Shown here: in pieces, positions 1 to 8,786 of the stretch
Position numbering within the stretch: the first letter of the stretch is position 1
Layout: each line of letters begins with the position of its first letter
NCBI GenBank assembly: GCA_964531325.1
Contig: CAZHCW010000014.1
Span: 1-64,000 of the forward strand
Direction: 5' to 3'
DNA: 64,000 bases
Source: UTCHB3 sp964531325
GTDB lineage: Bacteria; Bacteroidota; Ignavibacteria; Ignavibacteriales; Ignavibacteriaceae
Notes under the pieces: model-generated
Databases searched by the model: none
What the model was told of the DNA's origin: nothing
Seen by the model: the letters and a program-made list of their open reading frames with translations, nothing else
Program-made: the position numbers and the translations under genes

Positions 1-116
1 GTAAACTCTGGAGCTTCTGATTTCTGCCATGTCTTAAGATTTGTAGCTCTGTCTTGAGCCTGTGCATAACCGATTACAAATACGGTTAACATGAAAATAC
101 CGAAGAATTTTTTCAT
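1..116 (-). CDS. Start of a secreted protein, cut by the window edge
   Basis: Only the first 38 codons are present, running off the left edge. The product starts MKKFFGIFMLTVFVIGYAQA, a clear signal peptide with a hydrophobic core and an Ala-x-Ala-type cleavage region, followed by QDRATNLKTWQKSEAPEF. The mature start resembles the beginning of the large secreted protein at the right end of the window (VWEKSAKL shortly after the signal peptide), so it may be a paralogous exported protein. The 225 bases between this gene and the divergent CDF gene contain no element I can name. Function cannot be assigned from this fragment. Confidence 0.6.
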   Translation of the reverse strand, partial: MKKFFGIFMLTVFVIGYAQAQDRATNLKTWQKSEAPEF

Positions 117-341
117 GATTTATTCCTTTTGTTGATGATGAGTTTGTTATTAATTTAAATATATAGTGGTTGTTCGAGTTTTTATAGTGATTAACTCTTT
201 CAATATCTAAATAATTTTCATGCTAATATTAAGCATTTTTGATAAGTTAAACAAGTACTTTAATAGATTTTTTGTTTTTTATTCTAAATTATTTCTCTTC
301 ACACTAATTATTTTGTTGAAAAAATTGACACTGACGAAAAT

Positions 342-1334
342 ATGAATATGTACTCAACCAGACTAAAAGCCGGAATTATTTCATTATTAGTGGGCATTTC
401 CATGCTCCTGATGAAATTCACAGCCTACTTCCTCACAAATTCTGCTGCTATCTTTTCAGACGCTCTGGAATCAATTGTCCACATCGCTGCCACTTCCATG
501 GCTCTATTTAGTATTTACTACTCGTCGAAACCCCCGGATAAAGAACATCCCTACGGGCATGGTAACATGGAATATTTCTCCGCAGGTGTTGAGGGACTTC
601 TGATTCTGATTGCGGCAATTGGGATTATCTATTACGCAGTTATGGATATAATATATCCTCCCGGAATCAAACAACTTGATATCGGAATGGGAATCATCGG
701 TTTGGCGGCTTTGATCAACTTGTTTCTTGGTCTGTATTTAGTGAGAACCGGCAAAAAAACTAACTCTCTTACTCTGGTAGCGGATGGAAAACATGTGCTC
801 ACAGACTCTTACACGAGTTTGGGAGTTTTAATTGGAGTTACTATTGTCTTTTTCACAGATATCGAAATCATTGATCCACTTTTCGCCATTTTTGTGGGAA
901 TGAATATTATATACACCGGATATACTCTTATAAGAGAAGCATTTGGCGGGCTGATGCATGAAGCTGACCATCAGACAGTAGAAAAGGTTTCAAACGAACT
1001 TATTTCAATAAAAAAGAACGATTGGATTGATATTCATGAGCTAAGATGCAGAAAATCAGGCAGTTTTGTTGCAATCGATTTTCATCTCATTCTCCCTTTT
1101 TATCAAACGATTAAAGATGCTCATGACGAGGAAACGAGAATAAAGGCTCACATCAAATCAAAATACAGTGAATCTGATGTGATGATTCATTTTGATTACT
1201 GCCAAAAAAAGTTGTGCAAGTTCTGCACTCTCGAGGCTTGCCATGAAAGAGAAGAGAAATTTACTACTCCAGTATCATGGGATACAACCAAAACCACCGG
1301 CAGACCGGTATATGAAATTTTTACCAATCAATAA
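342..1334 (+). CDS. Cation diffusion facilitator metal exporter
   Basis: A 330-residue inner-membrane divalent-cation/proton antiporter of the CDF family (FieF-like). About six hydrophobic segments span residues 10-205, followed by a cytoplasmic ferredoxin-like domain. The transport site is partly visible: H151-x3-D155 in TM5 is standard, but TM2 reads D40-A-L-E43-S44, so the second Asp of the usual DxxxD is replaced by Ser with a Glu one place earlier. The C-terminal tail carries four cysteines (C287, C292, C295, C300) plus H301, an unusual possible metal-sensing site. The next gene starts 15 bases downstream, so the two are probably cotranscribed. The transported metal (Zn, Fe, Mn) cannot be told from sequence. 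Confidence 0.9.
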   Translation: MNMYSTRLKAGIISLLVGISMLLMKFTAYFLTNSAAIFSDALESIVHIAATSMALFSIYYSSKPPDKEHPYGHGNMEYFSAGVEGLLILIAAIGIIYYAVMDIIYPPGIKQLDIGMGIIGLAALINLFLGLYLVRTGKKTNSLTLVADGKHVLTDSYTSLGVLIGVTIVFFTDIEIIDPLFAIFVGMNIIYTGYTLIREAFGGLMHEADHQTVEKVSNELISIKKNDWIDIHELRCRKSGSFVAIDFHLILPFYQTIKDAHDEETRIKAHIKSKYSESDVMIHFDYCQKKLCKFCTLEACHEREEKFTTPVSWDTTKTTGRPVYEIFTNQ

Positions 1335-1349
1335 AATACAGGTAACAAC

Positions 1350-2333
1350 ATGTTGGATCTAAGCTACAAATACATGAATCTTCAGCTTAAAAATCCTGTT
1401 ATTGCGGCATCATCGGGCCAGACCAAAACTTTGGATAACTTGCAAAAACTCTACGATAACGGGGTTGGAGCTGTTGTTCTTAAAAGTTTTTTTGAGGAAT
1501 CGCTTCCTAAATCACCAAAAATGAATCCTGAAGAAAATTATCACCCTGAGATTTATGAATATTTTGGATATGAACATGATAAATATTTTGGTTTAATAGA
1601 CTATTGTGAACTTGTTTCAAATGCCAAAGCAAAATTTGATATTCCGATAATTGCAAGTATCAACTGTACAAGTGCCGACTGGTGGTTCAACTTCGCAGAA
1701 CAGCTTGAGGCATCAGGTGCCGATGCAATTGAACTTAATGTGTTCAACTATGCCTCATCCAAAAACTTTGCTTCGCCAAACATTGAAAAAATCTATCTTG
1801 ACATTGTAAAGGGTGTAAAAAAATCGGTTAAAATACCTGTTTCAATAAAACTGGGACAGAATTTTAGCTCCATCCCCCATTTTGTATCAGGACTTGAACA
1901 AAATGGTATTAATGGAATTGTCCTGTTTAACCGGTTTACCGATCTGGATATTGACATTGAATCATTTAAATTTAAAACTTCATTTGAATTCAGCGAAAGA
2001 CATGAGTTTTTTGTGCCACTTCGGTGGATAGCTATTCTTGCAAGACAGGTTAAATGTGGATTGTGTGCCTCAACTGGTGTTAAAAGTCACGAAGAAGTTA
2101 TCAAGTTTTTATTGGCTGGTGCATCTGCGGTTCAATTAGCCTCTGTAATATATCAAAAAAGCCCGACAATAATTGGCGAAATTCTGAAGAATATTGAAGA
2201 ATGGATGAGAAGGCACAATATCGAAAAACTCGAAAGTATCAAAGGAAAACTTAGTTTTTCACCCGATGCTGAAGGTGTCGCAAATTATTATATGCGCTCT
2301 CAGTTTATGGAGAAAATTTCAGAAGTGGAATAA
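1350..2333 (+). CDS. Dihydroorotate dehydrogenase-like flavoprotein
   Basis: A 327-residue TIM-barrel protein resembling class-1 dihydroorotate dehydrogenases: it opens with MLDLSYKYMNLQLKNP, has a strand ending IASINCTS (about 101-108), and has late FMN-phosphate-type loops (CASTGVKS, then AGASAVQLAS). The segment that normally reads N-x-S/C-C-P-N and holds the catalytic base is here ELNVFNYASS (residues 128-137), with no Cys or Ser at the usual place. It is therefore probably an FMN enzyme of different or reduced activity, not the cell's pyrimidine-pathway PyrD. The gene overlaps nothing and converges on ispE with a 10-base gap. No pyrimidine genes are nearby. Confidence 0.75.
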   Translation: MLDLSYKYMNLQLKNPVIAASSGQTKTLDNLQKLYDNGVGAVVLKSFFEESLPKSPKMNPEENYHPEIYEYFGYEHDKYFGLIDYCELVSNAKAKFDIPIIASINCTSADWWFNFAEQLEASGADAIELNVFNYASSKNFASPNIEKIYLDIVKGVKKSVKIPVSIKLGQNFSSIPHFVSGLEQNGINGIVLFNRFTDLDIDIESFKFKTSFEFSERHEFFVPLRWIAILARQVKCGLCASTGVKSHEEVIKFLLAGASAVQLASVIYQKSPTIIGEILKNIEEWMRRHNIEKLESIKGKLSFSPDAEGVANYYMRSQFMEKISEVE

Positions 2334-2343
2334 AATTTCTCCG

Positions 2344-3177
2344 CTACAATTCCTCAGTGTAAACAAGGTATTCAGGCGGAAGTGAATTTGTAAAAGCTTC
2401 CGCCAATTCTTCGGTTTCAAATATTCCAAAAACCGTGGATCCACTTCCGCTCATCAGTGCAAACGAGGCTCCCGAGTTTATCATTCTTCTCTTTAAATTA
2501 CTAATTTCGGGGTAAACAGAAAACACAGTATGTTCAAAAGCGTTTACAACAACATCTCTTAACTCATTATAATCGTTGATTATACGCCCATTCAGTTCAA
2601 GAAGGTTAAACTTGGGTTTTGACGGGATACAATTATTATAAGCCACTGCTGTCGAGACATGAATACCGGGATTCACAACCACAATTACCCCTTCTAATTT
2701 GAGATCAATCTCCGTTAACTTCTCCCCTCTCCCTGTGGCAAAGGAAGGCCAGGGATGAATAAAAAATGGCACATCGGAACCAAGTTGTAAACCAAATTCA
2801 CTCAATTCTGCTTTGGAATATCCCAAATTAAAAAGATCATTTAGTCCCAACAACACCGAAGCCGCATTAGAAGAGCCTCCTCCCAAACCTGCACCTATTG
2901 GGATATTCTTAGTCAAAGAAATTCTGCAGTTGAGCGGATTTCCGGTTTTTTGTTCAAGAAGTTTAACCGCTTTGTAAATCAGGTTATTTATGAGGTTTGA
3001 ATTAAGTTCAGCGATATTACTTTCAATTAACAGATGGTCGCACTCACGGATAATTATCTCATCACTAAGCCTTAAAGGATAAAATATGGTCTCAATATTA
3101 TGGAAACCGTCATTTCTTTTCTCAGTGATAAACAATCCAAAGTTTATTTTGGAAAGTGAGTTGATTATCAATTTCAT
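2344..3177 (-). CDS. ispE: 4-diphosphocytidyl-2-C-methyl-D-erythritol kinase
   Basis: A 277-residue GHMP-family kinase of the non-mevalonate isoprenoid pathway; it phosphorylates CDP-methylerythritol at the 2-position using ATP. The glycine-rich ATP loop PIGAGLGGGSSNAAS is at about 92-106. The N-terminal SLSKINFGLFITEKRNDGFH carries the Lys and the R-x-DGFH substrate motif, and the third GHMP motif is LMSGSGSTVFG near 240. Length is typical. It is the last gene of the minus-strand glycosyltransferase operon, 27 bases after the preceding stop, an arrangement with no obvious pathway logic. Confidence 0.95.
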   Translation of the reverse strand: MKLIINSLSKINFGLFITEKRNDGFHNIETIFYPLRLSDEIIIRECDHLLIESNIAELNSNLINNLIYKAVKLLEQKTGNPLNCRISLTKNIPIGAGLGGGSSNAASVLLGLNDLFNLGYSKAELSEFGLQLGSDVPFFIHPWPSFATGRGEKLTEIDLKLEGVIVVVNPGIHVSTAVAYNNCIPSKPKFNLLELNGRIINDYNELRDVVVNAFEHTVFSVYPEISNLKRRMINSGASFALMSGSGSTVFGIFETEELAEAFTNSLPPEYLVYTEEL

Positions 3178-3204
3178 TTTTTTAACAAAACCCTTTGTTC
3201 TTTA

Positions 3205-4335
3205 CTAAGCACGATTTAGTGTAATTTCAACAGCAGCTTTTACAACAGCGTTAAACATTCCTTCGAGGTCGATCTGATCAATACACTCCAGGTTATAGGG
3301 ACAAGTCTTTTTCCAGCATGGTGCACATTCAAGATTCTCAGGGTAGAACATTACCCCGTTGTCGTAAAGATCAATTTCCGTCCAGCAACTTAAACCAAAC
3401 CATGACACTATGTATTTTTTCAGTGCAATCCCCAAGTGCATGCCAAAGGAATCGCCGGTAACGATAATATCCGCGAGCGATTCATAAACGGCTCCCATCC
3501 TCACACCTTCATTTGTTGGTGTACTGATGATCTCTAATGGAAATGTGTTGGCTATCTCATTATTTCTCGCCGTATCCTCGGGACCACCGAGCAGGATAAC
3601 CTTAAGATCAGTTTCCCTTAATATTCTGTCGATTAATTGTATGTGTTGATCCACTCTCATTTTTTTATTTGGGAACAGAGTGGAGCAGCCGGTGTTAAAA
3701 CCAACAATAAGTTCTTTTTTATGGAAGCCATACCTTTTCTTCAATTCAACAGCCTTCTTTTTCTCTTCAGCGGTAAGAGAGAAGACATAACCCAATCGCT
3801 CATAACCAAGATCAAGGGTCTCAGCCACATACTCTTGTTTAGTCCTGCGGTTAATCTTAAATTTGAGATTATCATCCAAGCCGAGCATATAATTATAATA
3901 TGCACCTCCATTTACCGGGATAATCTTACCATCCTTGTCAAGACCAAATCCTTTTTTTTCAGCAGCATGCATCGAATTGAGCATGGCACAAGCTTTATGC
4001 GATTTATCTAAATTAACGGCGATGTCAAAGTGGATATTTCTTAGAATATTAAGGGATTCAAAGTTGTAGATAAAAACCTGTTCAAGAAGTGGATTATTCG
4101 CAAGTAAAGGTGCAGATATCTTTTCTGTGACCCAATAGATTGATGACACAGGGTACTTCTTCTTAAGTAACGGCAGTTGGGCGGTGGTCATCAAGACATC
4201 CCCCATCGCATCAAGATTTATAATAAGAATCTTAACACCCATGGGGGAATCTTCTTTACATCCTTGCTCAAGGCAATTGTGCCCGGGAAAACACGGTTTA
4301 TAACCGTTAAAATGTTTACAGTCAGGAATCTTCAT
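3205..4335 (-). CDS. GT9 glycosyltransferase with an N-terminal Cys cluster
   Basis: A 376-residue GT-B enzyme of the GT9 family (LPS heptosyltransferase/ADP-heptose type), likely a cytoplasmic-face transferase in lipopolysaccharide core or related glycan assembly. The N-terminal domain has ILIINLDAMGDVLMTT (about 36-51) and the donor-binding half carries VGFNTGCSTLFPNKKM and GDSFGMHLGIAL. Two oddities are visible: a roughly 30-residue N-terminal extension with four Cys and two His (C6, H8, C15, H19, C20, C26), and a C-terminal cluster CAPCWKKTCPYNLEC. Together they could bind a metal or form disulfides. The start overlaps the upstream GT9 gene by 14 bases (translational coupling). Confidence 0.88.
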   Translation of the reverse strand: MKIPDCKHFNGYKPCFPGHNCLEQGCKEDSPMGVKILIINLDAMGDVLMTTAQLPLLKKKYPVSSIYWVTEKISAPLLANNPLLEQVFIYNFESLNILRNIHFDIAVNLDKSHKACAMLNSMHAAEKKGFGLDKDGKIIPVNGGAYYNYMLGLDDNLKFKINRRTKQEYVAETLDLGYERLGYVFSLTAEEKKKAVELKKRYGFHKKELIVGFNTGCSTLFPNKKMRVDQHIQLIDRILRETDLKVILLGGPEDTARNNEIANTFPLEIISTPTNEGVRMGAVYESLADIIVTGDSFGMHLGIALKKYIVSWFGLSCWTEIDLYDNGVMFYPENLECAPCWKKTCPYNLECIDQIDLEGMFNAVVKAAVEITLNRA

Positions 4336-5410
4336 GTCTTTTTAATTCGTCGTTTAAAAATGGTTCAAATTTCTCCATCACTTTCAAAAACTTTACATCT
4401 TTTAGTGTCGGTGACGAGGTTACTACAGCTTCATACCGGGTATTATATGGATACCAGATTACATCTTCAGTTTCATATTGTACATATAATCCAAAAACGG
4501 GGATATTGTAAATTGATGCCAGGTGAACGGTGGCAGTGTCAGGGCTAAAGAGTAAATTGATTTTCCCCACCATCGCGCAAAATTCTCCAAATCCCGGGGT
4601 ATAATATGTTCTCTCTGAATATGGATCAATTTCCAGACTCAGTTTAATATCCCTCGTAGAACACAACAACAGATATTCTATCTTTTTTCCCTTAAGATAT
4701 TCTACAAGTTTTCTAAAATTTTCTGTTCCCCAATATCGTGCCATGCTTCCGGCAGAGATATTTATTCCTACAATAAACTCTGAACCGTTGAACTTCCCTC
4801 CAAAATAGCGGTTAACATTTTCAATATCTTCCTTTGAAGGGAAATATCTTATAGCAGGTGTTGGAGGTGAAATTACTACATTATCATCACCTTTTAACAG
4901 TTCTGTAAGAGATAAACATCTGTCGATAACATGATATTTTCGTGGATCGGGTTTCTCAACAAGATGTGTAAAAAGTTGAAAATTCCCCCTTTTTAATCCT
5001 GCAACAAAATTAACTCTTAATTTTTTTAAGATATAACTTACCGTTACCGAAACATCATCATGCAGATCAAAAACGACCTTATAACCCGTTTTATTGATCT
5101 TTTTAAGAAGTTTCCCTGTACCCTCCGCCCCTTTTTCGTAAATCATCACCTGGGTGATATCGGGGTTGTTTCGAAAAACAAAATGATTGTGCCTGTCTGC
5201 AAGAACAGTGATCTCACACCCGGTAGTTCTCTTCAATTGATGCAGAAAAGGTGTAACCACCAGCGCATCTCCAATCCTGTTCAATCTGATACATAATACT
5301 TTATCTCCTTTAGAAAGTTGAATTGGTGTATCACTTTTTTTTCGCCTTCCGGAGAATAGTATCCAACGCAGAAACAACTTTTTAAAGAAAATCTCTATCT
5401 TTTTCATCAA
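4322..5410 (-). CDS. GT9 family glycosyltransferase
   Basis: A 362-residue heptosyltransferase-type GT-B enzyme. The N-terminal Rossmann-like half has VLCIRLNRIGDALVVTPFL (about 38-56), the characteristic RxxxxGD block of GT9, and the C-terminal half has GINISAGSMARYW and FSPDTATVHLASIY for nucleotide-sugar binding. A basic N-terminus (MMKKIEIFFKKLFLRW) could sit on the inner membrane. It is the second gene of three adjacent GT9 genes on this strand, beginning one base after the first gene's stop and overlapping the third. The acceptor sugar is unknown; presence of three paralogues suggests sequential additions to one glycan. Confidence 0.88.
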   Translation of the reverse strand: MMKKIEIFFKKLFLRWILFSGRRKKSDTPIQLSKGDKVLCIRLNRIGDALVVTPFLHQLKRTTGCEITVLADRHNHFVFRNNPDITQVMIYEKGAEGTGKLLKKINKTGYKVVFDLHDDVSVTVSYILKKLRVNFVAGLKRGNFQLFTHLVEKPDPRKYHVIDRCLSLTELLKGDDNVVISPPTPAIRYFPSKEDIENVNRYFGGKFNGSEFIVGINISAGSMARYWGTENFRKLVEYLKGKKIEYLLLCSTRDIKLSLEIDPYSERTYYTPGFGEFCAMVGKINLLFSPDTATVHLASIYNIPVFGLYVQYETEDVIWYPYNTRYEAVVTSSPTLKDVKFLKVMEKFEPFLNDELKRHEDS

Positions 5411-6439
5411 CTAAATATTTATTCCATTTTTGGTCAAAAGTATATCTATTTTTGACATAACTCTCTCAACCGGTAACTCCAGGAAACATTCATGTTTTCT
5501 GTTACATTTGAGCAAATTGCAGCAAATGCATTCAAGTTCATCGAGTCGTATGGTTTCGTGTTTATCTCCATAAGGACCTTGTAGTGCGGGATCTGTGGGC
5601 CCGTGAAGTGCAAGCGTTGGAACCCCCAAAGCCGAGATAAAGTGCATGGGTCCACTGTCATTTGCAACAGCAAACAGACAACCTAGCGACATTGCTCCCA
5701 TCTCCATAAAACTGGTCTCAGGCGATAATACAGCTTTTTCACCCATCAACTCTTTAATTTTTTCAGCTTCATCAAAATCTCCTTTACCCCAGAGAATCAA
5801 GGAAGTTAATCCATATCTTTCATGAATTTTTTCACCAATTTCAGCAAATTTTACCGGATCACATCTTTTTGACTCCCAGCCACCACCGGGAACAAGTGCA
5901 CAAAATTTTTGATTCTCTTGTTGTGTGTCGAAATATTTTGCAGCTCTTTCTTTGGCTTCGTCGGAGACCATCAAGTATTGATCACGATGTTTTACCTTAA
6001 TTCCAATTTTTTCAAGAAATAGAAGATGAAGTTCACCTGCGTGATGTTTCCCTCTTTCTACGGGACCGTAAAGGTTATAAGCGTATTTTCTCCCCCGGTA
6101 TGGAAAACCGGCTCTGAATTTTGCACCACTTCCAAAAGTGAGTTGTGCAGACTTCGGGTTTGAATAAAGATCAATCACCAAATCATATTTTCGTCGCCTT
6201 ATTTCAAAAATTTTAGAGGCAATCTCAAATCTGTTTGTAAAATTGTAGATCAATACTTCATTTATCAGTGGAATTTCTTTTAACAACTGCGCCGATGGTC
6301 TCTCCGTCAAAAAATCGATAACAGCATCAGGATATTGCGATTTTATGTTTTTCAGCACCACAGTACTGAGAATAACATCACCAATACCCCTGAATTTAAT
6401 CAACAATATTTTCTTTATTTGAGATTTTCGTAGGAGCAT
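5411..6439 (-). CDS. GT9 family glycosyltransferase, first of the operon
   Basis: A 342-residue heptosyltransferase-like enzyme. It begins with the family hallmark ILLIKFRGIGDVILST (residues 10-25), followed by a donor-binding region with CALVPGGGWESKRCDP and AVANDSGPMHFISALGVPT. As in its neighbour, the C-terminus contains a Cys run (C-I-C-C-x4-C-x5-C). It is the first gene of the minus-strand operon that continues through two more GT9 genes and ispE. A Bacteroidota-type promoter lies immediately upstream at 6479-6509, giving a short leader of about 33 bases. Substrate cannot be read from the sequence. Confidence 0.9.
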   Translation of the reverse strand: MLLRKSQIKKILLIKFRGIGDVILSTVVLKNIKSQYPDAVIDFLTERPSAQLLKEIPLINEVLIYNFTNRFEIASKIFEIRRRKYDLVIDLYSNPKSAQLTFGSGAKFRAGFPYRGRKYAYNLYGPVERGKHHAGELHLLFLEKIGIKVKHRDQYLMVSDEAKERAAKYFDTQQENQKFCALVPGGGWESKRCDPVKFAEIGEKIHERYGLTSLILWGKGDFDEAEKIKELMGEKAVLSPETSFMEMGAMSLGCLFAVANDSGPMHFISALGVPTLALHGPTDPALQGPYGDKHETIRLDELECICCNLLKCNRKHECFLELPVERVMSKIDILLTKNGINI

Positions 6440-6478
6440 GGTAAATTTTCTATCTCTTGTTCATATATTTCTTCCCTG

Positions 6479-6509
6479 CAAATCTATTAATTCTATTTTA
6501 GTTATCCAA
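6479..6509 (-). promoter_or_regulatory. Bacteroidota-type promoter of the GT9 operon
   Basis: On the minus strand a -7 box TAGATTTG (6479-6486) matches TAnnTTTG exactly and is preceded by TTG (6507-6509) with a 20-base spacer, as in the established Bacteroidota promoter pattern. It sits about 40 bases upstream of the first GT9 start codon. Start-site position is inferred, not seen. Confidence 0.6.
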
Positions 6510-6526
6510 TTTTTGAAAAATTTATC

Positions 6527-7390
6527 ATGCCTACTGTACTGGAAATCCTGGACAAATCCACAAAATTTTTAGATGAAAAAGGAATTGAGTCTCCTCGTCT
6601 TAACGCCGATCTGTTAATGGCTCATGTTCTTACATGTAAAAGACTTGATCTTTATATGATGTTCGACCGCCCACTGAAGGAACCCGAACTTGAATCTTAC
6701 CGGGAATGTATCAGAAGAAGAATTAAATTCGAACCACTGCAATATATAGTTGGAAATGTTGAATTTTTTGGATTAACACTTGAGGTTAACTCTTCCGTTT
6801 TAATTCCACGACCGGAAACTGAATTGCTGGTCGATATTATTATTCAGGAGAATAAAGACCGTTCAGGGCTCAAAATCCTTGATATCGGTACCGGAAGTGG
6901 TAATATCGCTATTTCATTAGCTAAAATGCTGCCACAGTCAGAAGTTACGACAATAGATGTAAGCGAAGCATCGATTGAAACAGCAATAAATAATGCCTCC
7001 TTCAATTCAGTAACTAATATCAATTTTGTTGTCTCTGATGTTATCGATTTTTTTACCTATCGAAAAGGTGAAAACATTGAATTGTTCGATCTTATCATTT
7101 CGAATCCCCCTTATGTTTCAAATTCCGATTATCTTAAAGTTCAGGAAGAGGTATTAAGATACGAACCATCAATAGCTGTCACTGATTTCGCCGATGGATA
7201 CAAGTTTCATTCAGAAATAATCGCAAAGTCGTTGTTAAATCTAAAACAACAGGGAAAAGTTTATCTGGAAATGGCACTCGGTCAGGATGAGACATTATCA
7301 GGAATGATGATTTCAGCAGGATATTCAAACATTGAAGTTTATAAAGATTATAATAAAATTAAAAGATTTATAAGAGGAATTAAGGTATAA
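6527..7390 (+). CDS. prmC: Release factor glutamine N5-methyltransferase
   Basis: A 287-residue SAM-dependent methyltransferase that modifies the Gln of the GGQ motif in peptide-chain release factors RF1/RF2. The N-terminal helical domain (1-80) carries the typical IPRPETE-like block (LIPRPETELLVD, about 98-109), the SAM motif I is ILDIGTGSGNIAISLA (about 117-132), and the catalytic NPPY motif is IISNPPYVS near 190. Length is standard. It heads the plus-strand run prmC-dtd-metalloenzyme-comEC-purKE, its stop overlapping the next start by one base. Confidence 0.96.
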   Translation: MPTVLEILDKSTKFLDEKGIESPRLNADLLMAHVLTCKRLDLYMMFDRPLKEPELESYRECIRRRIKFEPLQYIVGNVEFFGLTLEVNSSVLIPRPETELLVDIIIQENKDRSGLKILDIGTGSGNIAISLAKMLPQSEVTTIDVSEASIETAINNASFNSVTNINFVVSDVIDFFTYRKGENIELFDLIISNPPYVSNSDYLKVQEEVLRYEPSIAVTDFADGYKFHSEIIAKSLLNLKQQGKVYLEMALGQDETLSGMMISAGYSNIEVYKDYNKIKRFIRGIKV

Positions 7391-7839
7391 TGAGAGCACT
7401 TGTCCAAAGAGTTACAGAAGCCGGAGTTTATATAAACGATCCCGTTTATTCTGATGAAACAAAAGCAGGGATGGTAATTCTACTCGGGGTGAGAGAGGGT
7501 GATACAATTCAGGATGTGATCTATGTGGCTGACAAATGCTCAAATCTCAGAATATTTGAAGATGACAACGGAAAGATGAATATCTCAATAAAAGAAACAG
7601 GTGGTGAAGTTTTAATTATCTCTCAATTCACCCTCTATGGCGAAACTGCCAAAGGAAACCGACCCGCATTTACACTTGCCGCAAAACCTGAAGAAGCAAA
7701 CGAACTTTATGAGGCTTTTGTAAAGAGAATGAAAGAAAATCTTGGTGCACAAAAAATAAAGACGGGAATTTTTGCAGCGATGATGAAAGTAAAAATTATC
7801 AATGATGGTCCTGTTACCCTCCTCGTGGAGTCAAAATAG
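7390..7839 (+). CDS. dtd: D-aminoacyl-tRNA deacylase
   Basis: A 149-residue DTD-family enzyme that hydrolyses D-amino acids from mischarged tRNA, a proofreading step. It begins MRALVQRVTEAGV. The two family signatures are visible: ISQFTLYGETAKGNRP (about 77-92), which contains the SQFTL active-site block, and the cross-subunit Gly-Pro motif NDGPVTLLV near the C-terminus. Length is standard. The ATG overlaps the prmC stop by one base and its TAG overlaps the GTG start of the following gene, so these genes are translationally coupled. Confidence 0.96.
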   Translation: MRALVQRVTEAGVYINDPVYSDETKAGMVILLGVREGDTIQDVIYVADKCSNLRIFEDDNGKMNISIKETGGEVLIISQFTLYGETAKGNRPAFTLAAKPEEANELYEAFVKRMKENLGAQKIKTGIFAAMMKVKIINDGPVTLLVESK

Positions 7840-8786
7840 TGACTCTGATAAAAAAGTGTAACGGTTCTATTGCCCTTTTTTTTATCGACGGAGTTGGAAT
7901 CGGAGAGAATGATCAAACGAAAAACCCCTTCTTTTCCTACCCTTTCAAAATATTCAGAGATGTTTTTAAGTCAACCCCGTGGTTGGGAAATGTTCCACTC
8001 CATAGTGAACATGGAATACTTTTTCCGGTTGATGCTGCACATGGATTTGCAGGTTACCCCCAAAGTGGAACGGGTCAACTATCTATCTTTGGCGGTTTTG
8101 ACGCTATCGAAGCATTTGGCGGTCACTTTGGCCCCTACGCCCCACTTTCGGTGGTTGAAAATATTTATAAGTCAAATCTCTTTATGGATGTTACAAAACA
8201 GGGGTATGCATTCAAATTTTTGAACGCCTATCCCCGACCATTTTTTGATCATATCAGAAAAAAGCCAAAAAGATTAAATGTAACTGCCCACTGCATGATT
8301 GCTTCAGATATTCCCTTTAATAAAGCACGCCAAGTATATGACAAACAAGCACTTACAGCCGAAATTACAAACTATAGATGGAGGGGCAAATTAGGCTCAA
8401 AGCTACCTGAAATCTCACCTGAAGAAGCCGGTAAAATTTTTTTGCGAAATATGCGGAAAAATGATCTTTCAGTTTTTGAATACTACCTGACTGATTACGC
8501 CGGACACAGACGATATGATGGTAAGATCGAAGAAATTTGTGAGATTCTTGATCGTTTTTTGCTTTATATAATGAAAAATTTTGATCACGAAAATGATACT
8601 CTGATGGTGTGTTCAGATCATGGTAATTTTGAGGACATTTCAGTTAAAACTCACACTAAAAATCCCTCCCTGTTCCTCACTTATGGTAAATATGCCCATC
8701 AGATAAAATCAAAGGTGGACAATTTATCAAAAATAATGCCCGCCATTCTGGAATTGTTGAAGAAGAATGAGAAGTCTCTCACTTGA
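7839..8786 (+). CDS. Alkaline-phosphatase-superfamily metalloenzyme
   Basis: A 315-residue protein with the binuclear-metal core of the phosphoglycerate-mutase/phosphopentomutase superfamily. Visible metal-site elements are FFIDGVGIG (Asp near 18), a candidate nucleophile region SGTGQLSIFGG (about 77-87), TDYAGHRRY (about 220-228), and SDHGNFEDISVKTHTKNP (about 260-277). It is shorter than iPGM (about 510 residues) and phosphopentomutase (about 400) and lacks their insertion domains, so the substrate is unknown. The GTG start overlaps the dtd stop. Its 3' end overlaps comEC by 20 bases. Confidence 0.8.
   Translation: MTLIKKCNGSIALFFIDGVGIGENDQTKNPFFSYPFKIFRDVFKSTPWLGNVPLHSEHGILFPVDAAHGFAGYPQSGTGQLSIFGGFDAIEAFGGHFGPYAPLSVVENIYKSNLFMDVTKQGYAFKFLNAYPRPFFDHIRKKPKRLNVTAHCMIASDIPFNKARQVYDKQALTAEITNYRWRGKLGSKLPEISPEEAGKIFLRNMRKNDLSVFEYYLTDYAGHRRYDGKIEEICEILDRFLLYIMKNFDHENDTLMVCSDHGNFEDISVKTHTKNPSLFLTYGKYAHQIKSKVDNLSKIMPAILELLKKNEKSLT

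Noticed and set aside
7839..8786. Considered as phosphoglycerate mutase or phosphopentomutase
   Set aside because: It is much shorter than both families and lacks their insertion domains; only the metal core is shared, so a specific name would be unsupported.
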